The position numbers were made by a program, and so were the translations under genes. A stretch of DNA of 64,000 nt from an uncultured Owenweeksia sp. (GTDB taxonomy: Bacteria > Bacteroidota > Bacteroidia > Flavobacteriales > Schleiferiaceae), in contig CAKZRR010000038.1 of assembly GCA_937146805.1 (NCBI GenBank), positions 99,885-163,884 of the forward strand. Reading direction: 5' to 3'. The notes under the pieces were generated by a model. It was not told the DNA's origin. It saw only the letters and a list, made by a program, of their open reading frames with translations, and made no database searches. Shown piece by piece: positions 35,034-44,082 of the stretch (within the stretch, counting starts at the first letter, position 1; every line of letters begins with the position of its first letter).

Positions 35034-35834
35034 TCAATCGCGCTTTCTAAGTAAGATTATATAGTAATCGCCTAGCACTCTAAAAATGGGCCACGTTTTT
35101 ACCAATCTCTCTAAAGTTTGAAGGCTCTTTAAAAGCTTCTTTCTTTTTAAAAAATACTTGGCAAATGGCTCCGGTGGTGCTACCATACAAAGTCCTTCTA
35201 GAGCCACCTGTCTAAAACTTTTTAACTTTTTACGAATGTAGCTAGGACGATAGTACCAACTTAAAAAATGCACCCCTTCAATATGCGAAGGCGTACCTCC
35301 TTTTTTCCATCGCCTAAAGGCCTGATTAAATTTACCTCTAAAAGCCCAAAGCCACTCGTAACAGCTATTTGGCGGCATTATTGTTAAACAAACCAATGTG
35401 TCTGGTTTACAGTTTTTGTCTATCGGGGCTAAAACTTTATCTAGCCTATCGGTACAATTTAAACCCCCAAAGTTGGAGTAAATCGCATCAAACTGTTTTA
35501 AATCCAATTCTTCCAACTGCAAGAAGGAAAGTTGTAATACCTCTATTTTATCTTCTAGATTTTCAGCTTTAACCTTTTGCCTTAGTTGGCCTATCATACC
35601 TTCACTAGCATCGGTAGCCAACACTTTATGTCCTCTTTGCGCTAGGTAAATAGCATCTTCGCCAGTACCAGCATTTAATTCTAAAATGTACGATTGCGGC
35701 TCTAAATGTTTCTCCAGCAAACCGCGTATTCGCCCCCTTTTGTAAGTAACCACCGCAGAGCTTCTATACTGCTTATCAAACCCTGCCGATTGCGCACTAA
35801 AGGCTTCGTGTGCTTCTTTAACTGGCTTACTCAC
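35034..35834 (-). CDS. Class I SAM-dependent methyltransferase
   Basis: 266 residues with a SAM-binding motif I 'LELNAGTGE' (about 51-59), acidic motif II 'VLATDASEGM', and motif IV-like 'FDAIYSNFGGLNC'. The C-terminal 100 residues are basic and contain 'FLSWYYRPSYIRKKLKSF', as in methyltransferases acting on lipids or small molecules. It is the last gene of a seven-gene reverse-strand operon, and its start overlaps the radical SAM gene by 8 bases. Substrate unknown; the operon context suggests a glycan, lipid or specialised metabolite. Confidence 0.85.
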   Translation of the reverse strand: MSKPVKEAHEAFSAQSAGFDKQYRSSAVVTYKRGRIRGLLEKHLEPQSYILELNAGTGEDAIYLAQRGHKVLATDASEGMIGQLRQKVKAENLEDKIEVLQLSFLQLEELDLKQFDAIYSNFGGLNCTDRLDKVLAPIDKNCKPDTLVCLTIMPPNSCYEWLWAFRGKFNQAFRRWKKGGTPSHIEGVHFLSWYYRPSYIRKKLKSFRQVALEGLCMVAPPEPFAKYFLKRKKLLKSLQTLERLVKTWPIFRVLGDYYIILLRKRD

Positions 35835-37248
35835 CTGATTGCAAGCTTTTTTTCATTTTAAAACCATTCCACCAACTAAGTGGAGTATGATAGGCAAAAC
35901 TCCACTTTTGGCGAGCCGTTCCGTCTCCTTTCACCAACATTTCCCAAGCTCGTAAGCTTCTAAATTTTCGGTGTACATATCTATGTAAATCTTTATAAAA
36001 AGAAGCCGAGTACGTACCTTTATACATCAATAACAGTTCGTCCGAATCGGTCCAGTTAGCTTTTTGTTGCAACTCATTTTTTACACGCTCGTAAAACTTT
36101 GTTCCGGGTAAGGGGTACGATACCGAAACTCCAATATCATGCGGTTTCAAGGTTTTTAGCATGTCAATAGTTGCTTTTATGTCGCTCCACTCTTCGGTGG
36201 GATAGCCAAACTGCAAAAAGAAACAAGGCTTTACATTATGCGCTTTCATTAAAGCCGTGGCGTCCACAATTTGGGCTACGGTCGTTCCCTTGTCCATCGC
36301 GTCCAATACTTTTTGCGAACCACTTTCAGCTCCAATCCAAACCTCATCGCAACCCGATTGCGCTAAAGCCATTACGGTATCTTCTTTTACCAAAAGGTCG
36401 GCTCTAGATTGTATTTTATACTTCCACTTTCTATCTGCCTGCTGCAACTGCTCATTAAATTGCTGCACCCACCTTGGCTTTAATCCGAAAATATCATCGC
36501 AAAACCAAATGTGATCAAAAGAAAAGCACCGCTGCATATCCAACAGTAAATCAACAATATACTTTGGGGAATGGCTGTTATAGCGGTTGCCATAAATAGG
36601 CTTGGCGCACCAGTTACATTTAAAAGGACAGCCCCTTGTTGTGGCCACATTTATCGAAAAATAACCATGCTTTTTCCAGGCCTTTTGATAAGGCTCAATA
36701 TCTAAAACCTCCCAAGCCGGAAAGGGCAAATCATCTAAATGGGTATTAACTTTACGAGGTGCTGTTGCCTCAACCCTACTTTCGGTTTTATACCAAATTC
36801 CGTTTATTGCACTCAATGGTCTTCCTGCCGCCAACTCTAATAAAGTTTGTTCAGCCTCTCCTTTTAGCACCGCTTGTGCACCTTTTTCCAAGTATTCCTT
36901 GTAATGATCGGTGGCATCACTGCCCGATACCCACACCGGAATATCCAAACTAGCCGCCTTGTCCATCATTTCAAAAGCGGCCTCGCGCATATTAGTTAAA
37001 CACATTTTGGTGAGGTAGTTAAAACCATCCTCATACAATACAAAAAAATCAGGCCGCCAAGTTTCCAGCGCCTGCTGTGCCTCCTGTGTATCTGTTAAAA
37101 AATTACTGTCAATAAAACGGACCTCATGCCCCGCCTTTTGCAAACAAGCCACCGCAATTAAAGTAGCCAAAGGTGGGTAAGGCTTCTGCTGCGCCCATTG
37201 CTTAGGGTCTAATTGTAAAAAATAGCTATGGCTTATCAGTATTTTCAT
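35827..37248 (-). CDS. B12-binding-domain radical SAM enzyme
   Basis: 473 residues. The N-terminal 140 residues are a cobalamin-binding-type Rossmann domain ('PYPPLATLIAVACLQKAGHEV', '...VLKGEAEQTLLEL'); the usual DxHxxG His is not seen. The radical SAM core has Cys207, Cys211 and Cys214 in 'GCPFKCNWC', a CxxxCxxC cluster site, followed by 'GAESGSQKVLDAMDKG'. Such proteins methylate or rearrange unactivated carbon. It overlaps the nucleotidyltransferase gene by 4 bases and the methyltransferase by 8, so strongly coupled. No precise substrate can be inferred. Confidence 0.9.
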   Translation of the reverse strand: MKILISHSYFLQLDPKQWAQQKPYPPLATLIAVACLQKAGHEVRFIDSNFLTDTQEAQQALETWRPDFFVLYEDGFNYLTKMCLTNMREAAFEMMDKAASLDIPVWVSGSDATDHYKEYLEKGAQAVLKGEAEQTLLELAAGRPLSAINGIWYKTESRVEATAPRKVNTHLDDLPFPAWEVLDIEPYQKAWKKHGYFSINVATTRGCPFKCNWCAKPIYGNRYNSHSPKYIVDLLLDMQRCFSFDHIWFCDDIFGLKPRWVQQFNEQLQQADRKWKYKIQSRADLLVKEDTVMALAQSGCDEVWIGAESGSQKVLDAMDKGTTVAQIVDATALMKAHNVKPCFFLQFGYPTEEWSDIKATIDMLKTLKPHDIGVSVSYPLPGTKFYERVKNELQQKANWTDSDELLLMYKGTYSASFYKDLHRYVHRKFRSLRAWEMLVKGDGTARQKWSFAYHTPLSWWNGFKMKKSLQSGE

Positions 37249-38195
37249 GTCTCCATTTTCAGCTTTTCTCTCAAGCGTTTCATCTCTGTCTCAAGCTTTT
37301 GAAGCACCACCGTTTGAAAATCTTGCGGATGATGCTTTGATATTCCTTTGCGAGATCTTAGTGCCAATTCAAACTTTTCGGCATCAAAATTTTTGAATTT
37401 TTTCTTCCAGCGCTTTACAATAGTTCTCCTAAAAAAGGCATCCAATCGTGTTCCAAATGTTCCACTCAATAGTCGCTCCAAGCCCTCTTTAATAACTCCC
37501 GTTTTTTCTACTTCCAACTCCATTGTAATGGGATGAATAAAGTGGGGATAAAAGTTGTCCGTCCAATCATTTACCGCCTTAAAACGATCTATCAAAGCCT
37601 TATTATAGACGGGAATTAAGTACACAATTTCTGTTGCAGTAAACCGGTTTTGATCCTCCAATAATAAGCTCTCTTCATCAATTAAATAGTTTACACAGAA
37701 ATACTTTTTAGAGTTGAGCAAAAACACCTTTTTAAACAAACTCAGTAAACCTTTGCTTAACCATAATCGTCCCACTTGTGTAATTATAAAATAGTCAACA
37801 TCCCCTTTATCGTGAATAACTCCCTTGCTTAAAGAGCCTGAAATGGCAATGGCCTTAACAAATGGAAAGGTGCTAATAAGACGCACATATCTCGGTAATC
37901 TTTTGAAAAATACAGCACCTACTTTTTCATGGTGGCTTCTGTGGTTTACCCAAGTTTTCACTGATGAATCCATAGCATAAAAGCCTTTGTAGGTATAACA
38001 TGCGCCTTCCTTCACCGCCCAATCTAGCAGTTTTTGTAACTGCAATTTGGGACATGATAACACCATTAAATTGGATATCTCACAGCTCTTAAGTGGGTAC
38101 TTAAAAATGCCGAAATAGGCCATTTTTGCTAGAATCTCTAGTTTTACTTCGTCTAGCGCTACATCCTGTATTTGTTCACTTACACCAGGTTTCAC
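37245..38195 (-). CDS. Nucleotidyltransferase-fold protein
   Basis: 316 residues. Residues about 114-140 read 'AIAISGSLSKG...GDVDYFII', the Gly-Ser (120-121) and Asp-x-Asp (132, 134) signature of the polymerase-beta-type nucleotidyltransferase fold. The N-terminal 100 residues are helical, with a winged-helix-like look ('YPLKSCEISNLM'), and the C-terminal 170 residues are helical and basic. It may transfer a nucleotide to a small molecule or sugar, or be catalytically altered. Overlaps by four bases with both neighbours in the operon. The family's exact name was not recognised. Confidence 0.7.
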   Translation of the reverse strand: MKPGVSEQIQDVALDEVKLEILAKMAYFGIFKYPLKSCEISNLMVLSCPKLQLQKLLDWAVKEGACYTYKGFYAMDSSVKTWVNHRSHHEKVGAVFFKRLPRYVRLISTFPFVKAIAISGSLSKGVIHDKGDVDYFIITQVGRLWLSKGLLSLFKKVFLLNSKKYFCVNYLIDEESLLLEDQNRFTATEIVYLIPVYNKALIDRFKAVNDWTDNFYPHFIHPITMELEVEKTGVIKEGLERLLSGTFGTRLDAFFRRTIVKRWKKKFKNFDAEKFELALRSRKGISKHHPQDFQTVVLQKLETEMKRLREKLKMET

Positions 38196-38923
38196 TCAAA
38201 TTTTACATTAATTATTGGAAAGGGAGGGGAATTGGTAAACTTACGTATTAATGGATGCAAAGGTTGGTAAATGATGGAAACATTAAAGGCTGCCAAATCG
38301 CTTAAACAATGATGAAAATACTGCTTCTCCATTTCTCTTACACCCATTTCCTTATAATAAATTCGGCTCCTTTCTTGCGCCTGCTTTCGTTCCGTATCTG
38401 AATAGAAAAAACTGTCCATAAAAATAACTTCGCCTTTGGGCGCTAACAAACTCTTAAGCTTACCCACCAAATTGGGCAACGACTTAAAATACTGCATCGA
38501 AGCAGAGAGGACAATACAATCAAATTTTTTAGCAGGCTCCCATTTAAAAATATCGCCCAGCACCCAGTTTAAATTAGGCAAATTGAAAACATTATTGGCT
38601 TGCTCTAACTCCATACTATTGGTATCTAAACCCGTTACCTCAAAACCGAATTTGGCCAGTGCATGGCTCATCCACCCATTACCACAGCCTATATCTAGCA
38701 ACCTCCCTTTTCTACCATAAAGGTGTTTTTTTAGTTTTTCAAACGATTTAGCCCTTAACCGCCATTCGTTATAATATTGATGATTTTTTACCACTAAGGG
38801 AAGTGCCATTAACTGGTCATCTTGGTACAATCGGCCTTCCTTTTTACGAAGCAAAACATAGGCCTCCGCCTGATTTATCAGCTCATCCGAATCACCGATT
38901 CTTTCAATCGCCATTTGTTTCAT
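38192..38923 (-). CDS. Class I SAM-dependent methyltransferase
   Basis: 243 residues, with motif I 'LLDIGCGNG' at about 75-83, motif II 'VTGLDTNSMEL', and a motif IV-like 'FDCIVLSASMQYF'. The N-terminal 70 residues include 'YYNEWRLRAKSFEKLKKH', which recalls methyltransferases of surface-glycan clusters. It overlaps the nucleotidyltransferase gene by 4 bases and the O-antigen-ligase-like gene by 20. The substrate is unknown. Confidence 0.85.
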   Translation of the reverse strand: MKQMAIERIGDSDELINQAEAYVLLRKKEGRLYQDDQLMALPLVVKNHQYYNEWRLRAKSFEKLKKHLYGRKGRLLDIGCGNGWMSHALAKFGFEVTGLDTNSMELEQANNVFNLPNLNWVLGDIFKWEPAKKFDCIVLSASMQYFKSLPNLVGKLKSLLAPKGEVIFMDSFFYSDTERKQAQERSRIYYKEMGVREMEKQYFHHCLSDLAAFNVSIIYQPLHPLIRKFTNSPPFPIINVKFE

Positions 38924-40328
38924 TTTTTAAAAAAATCAAAATACTCATCAAAGCCCAAAAGATGATACCCGGTTGTGCTATGTTCAAAAAATTATTAAAA
39001 AACCCATGTACTAAATAGCTGCTAATGCCTAACAAAATGAGCAAAGCCAATCGCCCGTTGACTGTTTCTTTCTTTAGGCGTTTAAGTGCCGAATAGAAGA
39101 ACGCAAACAGCAGATTCAACCAAGCCAAAGAGCCAACTAAGCCGGTTTCAGAAAGAAAAAGAAAATATTCGGAATGTGCCGAGCCTCCCTTGCCCGCCTC
39201 TATCCCATAAGGGGAGTAAACACTTAAAATCGTTTCAAATTTATCCCGTTGATACGGGAAATATTCGAACTGATAGGTGCCTGGCCCAAAGCCTATTATT
39301 GGCTTATCTTTAAACATTTCCCAGGCACAAAACCATCGATTTATGCGCTCTAGGTTAGAAACATCCGTACTTACATTGGCTACCGATAAAACCTGTTCTT
39401 GCACTCCCGAAACCTGAGAGGTGGAGTTATTAATATTTTGAGAAACACTGCTTACGATATGGCTTTTACCAAACACTAGTAGCGCCAATAGTATAGCCGA
39501 TAAAACGCCCCAAAACTTAACACTTAGTTGAACCTTAATAGCGCCATACAACATCAAAATAGCCGCTAACGAAATCCAAGCGGCTCGACTAGAGCTTGCC
39601 CAAACCGTACAAAGTAAAATAGCGGCAAAAAACCATTGCCAAAAAGTGCTGCTTTTAAACTTTTGGAAATAAAAAATTAAGGGAAGTAGCAATACAATAG
39701 TGGCACTAAAAACCGTGTGATCTTTAAAAAATGGCTGCGCCATTAATGAGGCTGCTCCGGGGTTAAACCCATAAACCGATAACCTTGTAAGGCTCAAAAT
39801 ACTCAGGAGTAAAACAGGTAAAATTAAAAGGAGTAACCACAATTTAAGGTTAACTGTCCCTGCGCGCAAAGCTTTGTAAAGGCCAATGCCTGATAAAAAA
39901 TAGACCAACATCACCAATCCATACTTAAACGATACCAATGGCATGGTGGAAAAAAAGGCTGAAACAAAATAAGATGCCAGCAAGGCTAACATACTTTTAA
40001 AAAGATAAGATGTCCGCAAACTTTGTCGCAAGGGTGCTTCTTTTAGCAGCGCTATTAAGGTGGTTCCCGCCAATAAGGTGGCCAATATTTCTACAGGAAA
40101 AAATAACTTGGTATTGCCCAAAATGGCTGCTTCAAAAGAGAAAATCAAAGTACCGGCCAAGCCGTAAAGTAGAAACCGGTCCCAAGCTAAATAGTATATT
40201 AACCAAACTGCTATTCCCGCCAAGGGTACCAACAAATACCAAATTTGATTTAGCGCCACCAACACCAGCGGGAGAGCAATGGCTAAAAGAATTACTATTT
40301 TGTTTTTTAAAAATGCTTCGGCAAACAT
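38904..40328 (-). CDS. O-antigen ligase/polymerase-like membrane protein
   Basis: 474 residues, about ten to twelve membrane segments. The Wzy_C signature is visible: 'SSSRAAWISL', then the large periplasmic loop with 'GFGPGTYQFEYFPY', 'AHSEYFLFLSETGLVGS', matching O-antigen ligase/polymerase proteins. It would join polysaccharide repeats or attach polymer to a lipid carrier at the periplasmic face of the inner membrane. It overlaps the Wzz-like gene by one base, which supports a polymer-assembly role; no glycosyltransferase is encoded in the window. Confidence 0.85.
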   Translation of the reverse strand: MFAEAFLKNKIVILLAIALPLVLVALNQIWYLLVPLAGIAVWLIYYLAWDRFLLYGLAGTLIFSFEAAILGNTKLFFPVEILATLLAGTTLIALLKEAPLRQSLRTSYLFKSMLALLASYFVSAFFSTMPLVSFKYGLVMLVYFLSGIGLYKALRAGTVNLKLWLLLLILPVLLLSILSLTRLSVYGFNPGAASLMAQPFFKDHTVFSATIVLLLPLIFYFQKFKSSTFWQWFFAAILLCTVWASSSRAAWISLAAILMLYGAIKVQLSVKFWGVLSAILLALLVFGKSHIVSSVSQNINNSTSQVSGVQEQVLSVANVSTDVSNLERINRWFCAWEMFKDKPIIGFGPGTYQFEYFPYQRDKFETILSVYSPYGIEAGKGGSAHSEYFLFLSETGLVGSLAWLNLLFAFFYSALKRLKKETVNGRLALLILLGISSYLVHGFFNNFLNIAQPGIIFWALMSILIFLKNETNGD

Positions 40329-41170
40329 TACCGCGAAAAAATATTTTTAAAACCAAGCAGCAATCCCATGGCTAAAATGGAAGCTAGAATACTAATGAGA
40401 AGCTTTTTTGGCGCCACAGGTTTAGGCTGGGCTACAGCTGGGCTTACTACATACGATTTGGGAATTGGATTGAAAAGCAATGTTTCAAGCTCCTCAAACT
40501 TCTCTTGCAAATAGCCTAATCTATCCAGTTCTTTTAAATACTGTAGCTCGTAGTTTTTATAACGACCCGATTTGCGCTCTTCTCCAAAAGCCCAAACTAC
40601 CTCACCCGCCTGTCTCAATACTTCCAGCGAGTCTGACATGATAGCCACCAATTTTTGCTTTTTTATAAACGGTTGTTTAGCCGCATCAAAGGCTACCTGA
40701 ATATTCTTTTTTATCAACCTACTCTTAAATTCATCACTAACGGCAACCAGCGCATTGGCCATCTCTGCGGCTTTCTCAGGGCTTTTATCCTGTACTATTA
40801 TCTCTAAACTCTTGTTTAGCGTTCTATTAATGTGCACATTTTTAGTATAAGCCGTAACAAGGTTACTAGCAAAGTAGATTGCCGATGTATCAAGCTGATA
40901 CCGCTGGGCTAAGTCAAAACGCATTATCATTTCATTCTGTACCTCTACCGAACTCATTATTTCTAGGTGCTCGCCTACTTCTTTATCGTTTCCAAAGCGG
41001 ATACCCGCTGCCACTAAATGAATGTTGGCATGTGTATTTGGTGGAAAGATTACCGCCTTAGATTGGTATGATGGTGCAATAAACCAATTGCAAATGGCCC
41101 AGGCCAATGCGCCTGCCATGAGGCCTACTAAAAGTAAGCTTTTGCGAAGCTCTACAGTTAACTGTAACAC
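40328..41170 (-). CDS. Wzz-type chain-length determinant protein
   Basis: 280 residues with two membrane segments (about 9-30 and 257-275) and a periplasmic helical/coiled-coil middle part ('YQSKAVIFPPNTHAN', 'VHINRTLNKSLEIIVQDKSPEKAAEMANALV'). This is the topology and core motif of Wzz/PCP proteins that set polysaccharide chain length. The proline-rich stretch before TM2 ('SPAVAQPKPVAPKK') is as expected. There is no cytoplasmic tyrosine-kinase domain. It stands first after the PNP gene with a 1-base gap and forms a pair with the O-antigen-ligase-like protein. Confidence 0.85.
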   Translation of the reverse strand: MLQLTVELRKSLLLVGLMAGALAWAICNWFIAPSYQSKAVIFPPNTHANIHLVAAGIRFGNDKEVGEHLEIMSSVEVQNEMIMRFDLAQRYQLDTSAIYFASNLVTAYTKNVHINRTLNKSLEIIVQDKSPEKAAEMANALVAVSDEFKSRLIKKNIQVAFDAAKQPFIKKQKLVAIMSDSLEVLRQAGEVVWAFGEERKSGRYKNYELQYLKELDRLGYLQEKFEELETLLFNPIPKSYVVSPAVAQPKPVAPKKLLISILASILAMGLLLGFKNIFSR

Positions 41171-41171
41171 C

Positions 41172-41984
41172 TTATATTTTTTTGATTAAAGCGGCAAAGA
41201 GCTTACTAAGCGTACCATCCGACTTATTAGCAACAGCCACAATTTCTTCAATATTTACTGGCTTCAAATTATCGGGATCGCACTCATCGGTAATAACCGA
41301 AACAGCCAAACAGGGCAATTGCATATGATTGGCCACAATTACTTCGGGCACCGTACTCATCCCCACCATATCAGCTCCTATAATACCCAAATAACGGTAC
41401 TCGGCACGCGTTTCTAAATTGGGGCCATTTACCGAGGCGTAAACGCCCTTTTTTAATAACAGCTTTTGAACGAGCGCACAAGCCGCTAATTCCTTCAGCA
41501 TAAATTTAGAATAAGGTGCACTCATATCTGGAAAACGCGGGCCTAAAACCGCCAAATTTGGCCCCGTAAGGGGGTTGGCCGTTTGTAGGTTTATGTGGTC
41601 ATCAATCACCACTAAGTCGCCCTTCTTAAAGTTTTTGTTGATCCCTCCTGCCGCATTAGAAAGCAATAGGTTTTTAATGCCCAACATTTTCATTACCCTT
41701 ATCGGGAAGGTGATCTCGCCCATAGAATACCCTTCATAATAATGAAAGCGGCCTTTCATGGCAATCACCTTTTTGCCCTCACACACTCCTAAAACCAGAT
41801 GACCCGAGTGAAACTCCATAGTAGCTACCGGAAAGTTGGGTATTTTATGGTATGGTATGGTCTCCATTACCTCCATATTATCAATAAACTTGCTCAAGCC
41901 TGTGCCTAGCACAATTCCCACTTCGGCTTCACCAAAACCTTTATGGCGCAAATAGGCGGTAGCTTCTTCTAACTGGTGTATCAT
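41172..41984 (-). CDS. Purine nucleoside phosphorylase
   Basis: 270 residues of the trimeric PNP/MTAP family, splitting purine nucleosides with phosphate into base and ribose-1-phosphate. Visible residues include the phosphate loop 'GTGLSKF' (27-33), 'FHSGHLVLG', 'SNAAGGIN', and the base-binding 'GPNLETRAEY' with Glu191 and 'MVGMSTVPE' (Met209-Ser210). At 'SVITDECDPD' the position equal to human PNP Asn243 appears to be Asp, as in methylthioadenosine phosphorylases, so adenosine-type substrates are possible. It is the first gene of the polysaccharide operon, one base before the Wzz-like start, but is likely a housekeeping salvage enzyme. Confidence 0.92.
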   Translation of the reverse strand: MIHQLEEATAYLRHKGFGEAEVGIVLGTGLSKFIDNMEVMETIPYHKIPNFPVATMEFHSGHLVLGVCEGKKVIAMKGRFHYYEGYSMGEITFPIRVMKMLGIKNLLLSNAAGGINKNFKKGDLVVIDDHINLQTANPLTGPNLAVLGPRFPDMSAPYSKFMLKELAACALVQKLLLKKGVYASVNGPNLETRAEYRYLGIIGADMVGMSTVPEVIVANHMQLPCLAVSVITDECDPDNLKPVNIEEIVAVANKSDGTLSKLFAALIKKI

Positions 41985-42190
41985 GTAAATTGGAGGTTTT
42001 GATTAGGTTAACATCCTAGCAACTTACGTACCAACCAAAAATGAAAACCATTTTCAATCAACACATTTCATCGTAGCCAAAAATAAAGAATTGCTTTGAG
42101 TTGACTAGGACAGCCGCATCTTGAATTAGAAAGAATTGAAAAACAGATAATCTGAGGTTTACTATTAAGAGGGTAATCGAAATATTAAAC

Positions 42191-42619
42191 CTACGGTTGG
42201 TATAATGTAAGTTCTTTCACCAAAGCCTTTAGTTCTTCAAAATCAATGGGTTTTGTCATGTAGTGGTCTAAACCGGCCTCCATAAAACGTTCTCTATCAC
42301 CTGGCAAAGCATTGGCTGTAAGCGCTACAATAGGAGGCGCTAAATCACCCAGTTCTTCTTTGAGCGCTTGCGTTGCCTCGATGCCCGTCATTTGGGGCAT
42401 TTGAATATCCATTAAAACCATATCAAAGGATTGGCCTAATACAGCATTAACCGCCTCTTTACCATTATTTGCAATGGTAATGGTAAGATTCAAATTTTTA
42501 AACAATAGCTCTGCCAACTTTTGATTAATGACATTGTCTTCAGCCACCAAAATAGAAGGTTTGGTCGTAGCATCAACCCGCGCTTCCACATCCAATTTCC
42601 TGCCTGTTTTTACTGCCAT
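42191..42619 (-). CDS. Stand-alone response regulator receiver protein
   Basis: 142 residues with a single receiver domain after a 21-residue basic linker. The acidic pair is Glu27-Asp28 ('VAEDN'), the phosphoacceptor is Asp71 ('MDIQMP'), with Thr101 and Lys123 ('TKP') completing the active site. The sequence is of the type found at the C-terminus of hybrid histidine kinases, but no kinase is encoded nearby. It probably works as a phosphorelay intermediate or CheY-like signal. No DNA-binding domain. Confidence 0.88.
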   Translation of the reverse strand: MAVKTGRKLDVEARVDATTKPSILVAEDNVINQKLAELLFKNLNLTITIANNGKEAVNAVLGQSFDMVLMDIQMPQMTGIEATQALKEELGDLAPPIVALTANALPGDRERFMEAGLDHYMTKPIDFEELKALVKELTLYQP

Positions 42620-42923
42620 GGTTTGACTTTGTTAGTATTAGAGCTAAAAATGCCTGCGGGCATATTCAACCTTTGGTTTAATACTAAACTGCACGGAAAG
42701 AGCCCTGGAAATCAACTTGACAATATGCCGTAAACCTTTTAACAGAGAGAGATTGTTGAAAAATTTGGCACATTTAGAGCCTCCTAAGAAATATTAAAAA
42801 ATCCCTTTGGAAACCGTGTGTTGTTCAGTTTAGAGATTTGAAAAGTAACTATTCTTGACGAAATTAACAGGTTATTAACATTAAAACTTTGTGAATCACA
42901 CATTAACAGTGGCGAATTATTCC
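42620..42923. other. 304-base gap between receiver gene and dprA
   Basis: No ORF or clear RNA gene. It must contain the promoter of the reverse-strand receiver gene, but no exact TAnnTTTG match was found on that strand. A short hairpin (ATGCC-TGCG-GGCAT) lies just upstream of the receiver start. A terminator for dprA was not recognised. Confidence 0.4.
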
Positions 42924-44027
42924 TCATATTGAGTAAACCTTTCCGGGCAATGCGTTGACCAAACCTTTTAATTCAAGTGTCATTAAAGCGCTTAAAACTT
43001 TGCTGGAGCTTAACTCTAATTTAAGGCATAAAATATCCAACTCCGATTTACCACCAGCCGTCTGCAGATGTTCCCATATTTTTTGTTCTATTCCCTCCAA
43101 CTGCACAAACATTTGGGTTTGTTGAACGGCCATTCTTTCCTGTTCCTCCCAGCCCAAAATATATTTTAAGTCTTGCGCTCCGCTTAACAAAGCAGCTCGG
43201 TTTGATTTAATTAACCAATTGCAACCTTCCGAAAAACGGGCGCCTAAATTACCGGGCACCGCAAAAACATCTCGATTGTACGAGTTGGCAATTTCGGCCG
43301 TAATTAAAGCCCCGCCTTTTTTGGCCGCTTCCACCACAACTACTGCGTCTGATATGCCAGCAACAATTCTATTTCGTTTTGGAAAGTTCTCTCGATCCGG
43401 ATTCGTGCCACTTAAAAACTCCGTCAACAAACCCCCATTCTCTAGCATTTGATCTGCTACTTTTTGATGAACGCTAGGGTACAATCTATCCAAGCCATGG
43501 GCCAAAACACCCACCGTGGGTAAACCCGCCTGCAAAGCCTGTTTATGCGCTGCTACATCTATACCATAAGCCAAACCGCTAATTACCATTGGATTAAAGT
43601 TTTTTATCTCCTTGCAAAAGTTTTCACAAAACTGAAGACCATACTGAGTGGCATTACGAGTGCCTACCATGGCAATTACCTGTCTTTTGTTTAAATCGGT
43701 ATTGCCCTTAAAGTACAGCATTAAAGGGCCATCCTCACAAAGTTTTAAGCGCTGCGGATAATCCGGTTCCAGAAAAAACAGAGGCCTTACCGCTTGTTTT
43801 TCCATAAACTTTAACTCCTCCTCTGCCCGTACCAATACTGATTGGTTTGCTATGTTTTTAGAAGCCACTGTGCCAATACCGGGTATCTTTTGCAGACTCT
43901 TTTTATTCTCCAAAAAAACTTGCTTGGCACTACCGCAATGGGCAATTAAGCCTTTGGCCAATTTGGCACCAATACCCGGAATAAGGGTTAAGCCTATTCG
44001 ATAAAAGGTTTCGGGATGCATTTCCAT
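42924..44027 (-). CDS. dprA: DNA processing protein DprA
   Basis: 367 residues. DprA loads RecA onto incoming single-stranded DNA during natural transformation. The N-terminal helix-hairpin-helix segment contains 'IPGIGTVASKNI'. The Rossmann-like core has 'VGTRNATQYG', 'SGLAYGIDVAAH' and 'EFLSGTNPDRENFPKRNRI', the hallmark of the family, and a C-terminal winged-helix-like segment ('LDILCLKLELSSSKVLSAL') completes the standard architecture. It stands alone, divergent from the TonB-receptor gene. Confidence 0.95.
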   Translation of the reverse strand: MEMHPETFYRIGLTLIPGIGAKLAKGLIAHCGSAKQVFLENKKSLQKIPGIGTVASKNIANQSVLVRAEEELKFMEKQAVRPLFFLEPDYPQRLKLCEDGPLMLYFKGNTDLNKRQVIAMVGTRNATQYGLQFCENFCKEIKNFNPMVISGLAYGIDVAAHKQALQAGLPTVGVLAHGLDRLYPSVHQKVADQMLENGGLLTEFLSGTNPDRENFPKRNRIVAGISDAVVVVEAAKKGGALITAEIANSYNRDVFAVPGNLGARFSEGCNWLIKSNRAALLSGAQDLKYILGWEEQERMAVQQTQMFVQLEGIEQKIWEHLQTAGGKSELDILCLKLELSSSKVLSALMTLELKGLVNALPGKVYSI

Positions 44028-44082
44028 AAAAGGCCGGTTTGTATAGATTATTTTTAGTAACCTTGGTTTTCAAATAAAAACC

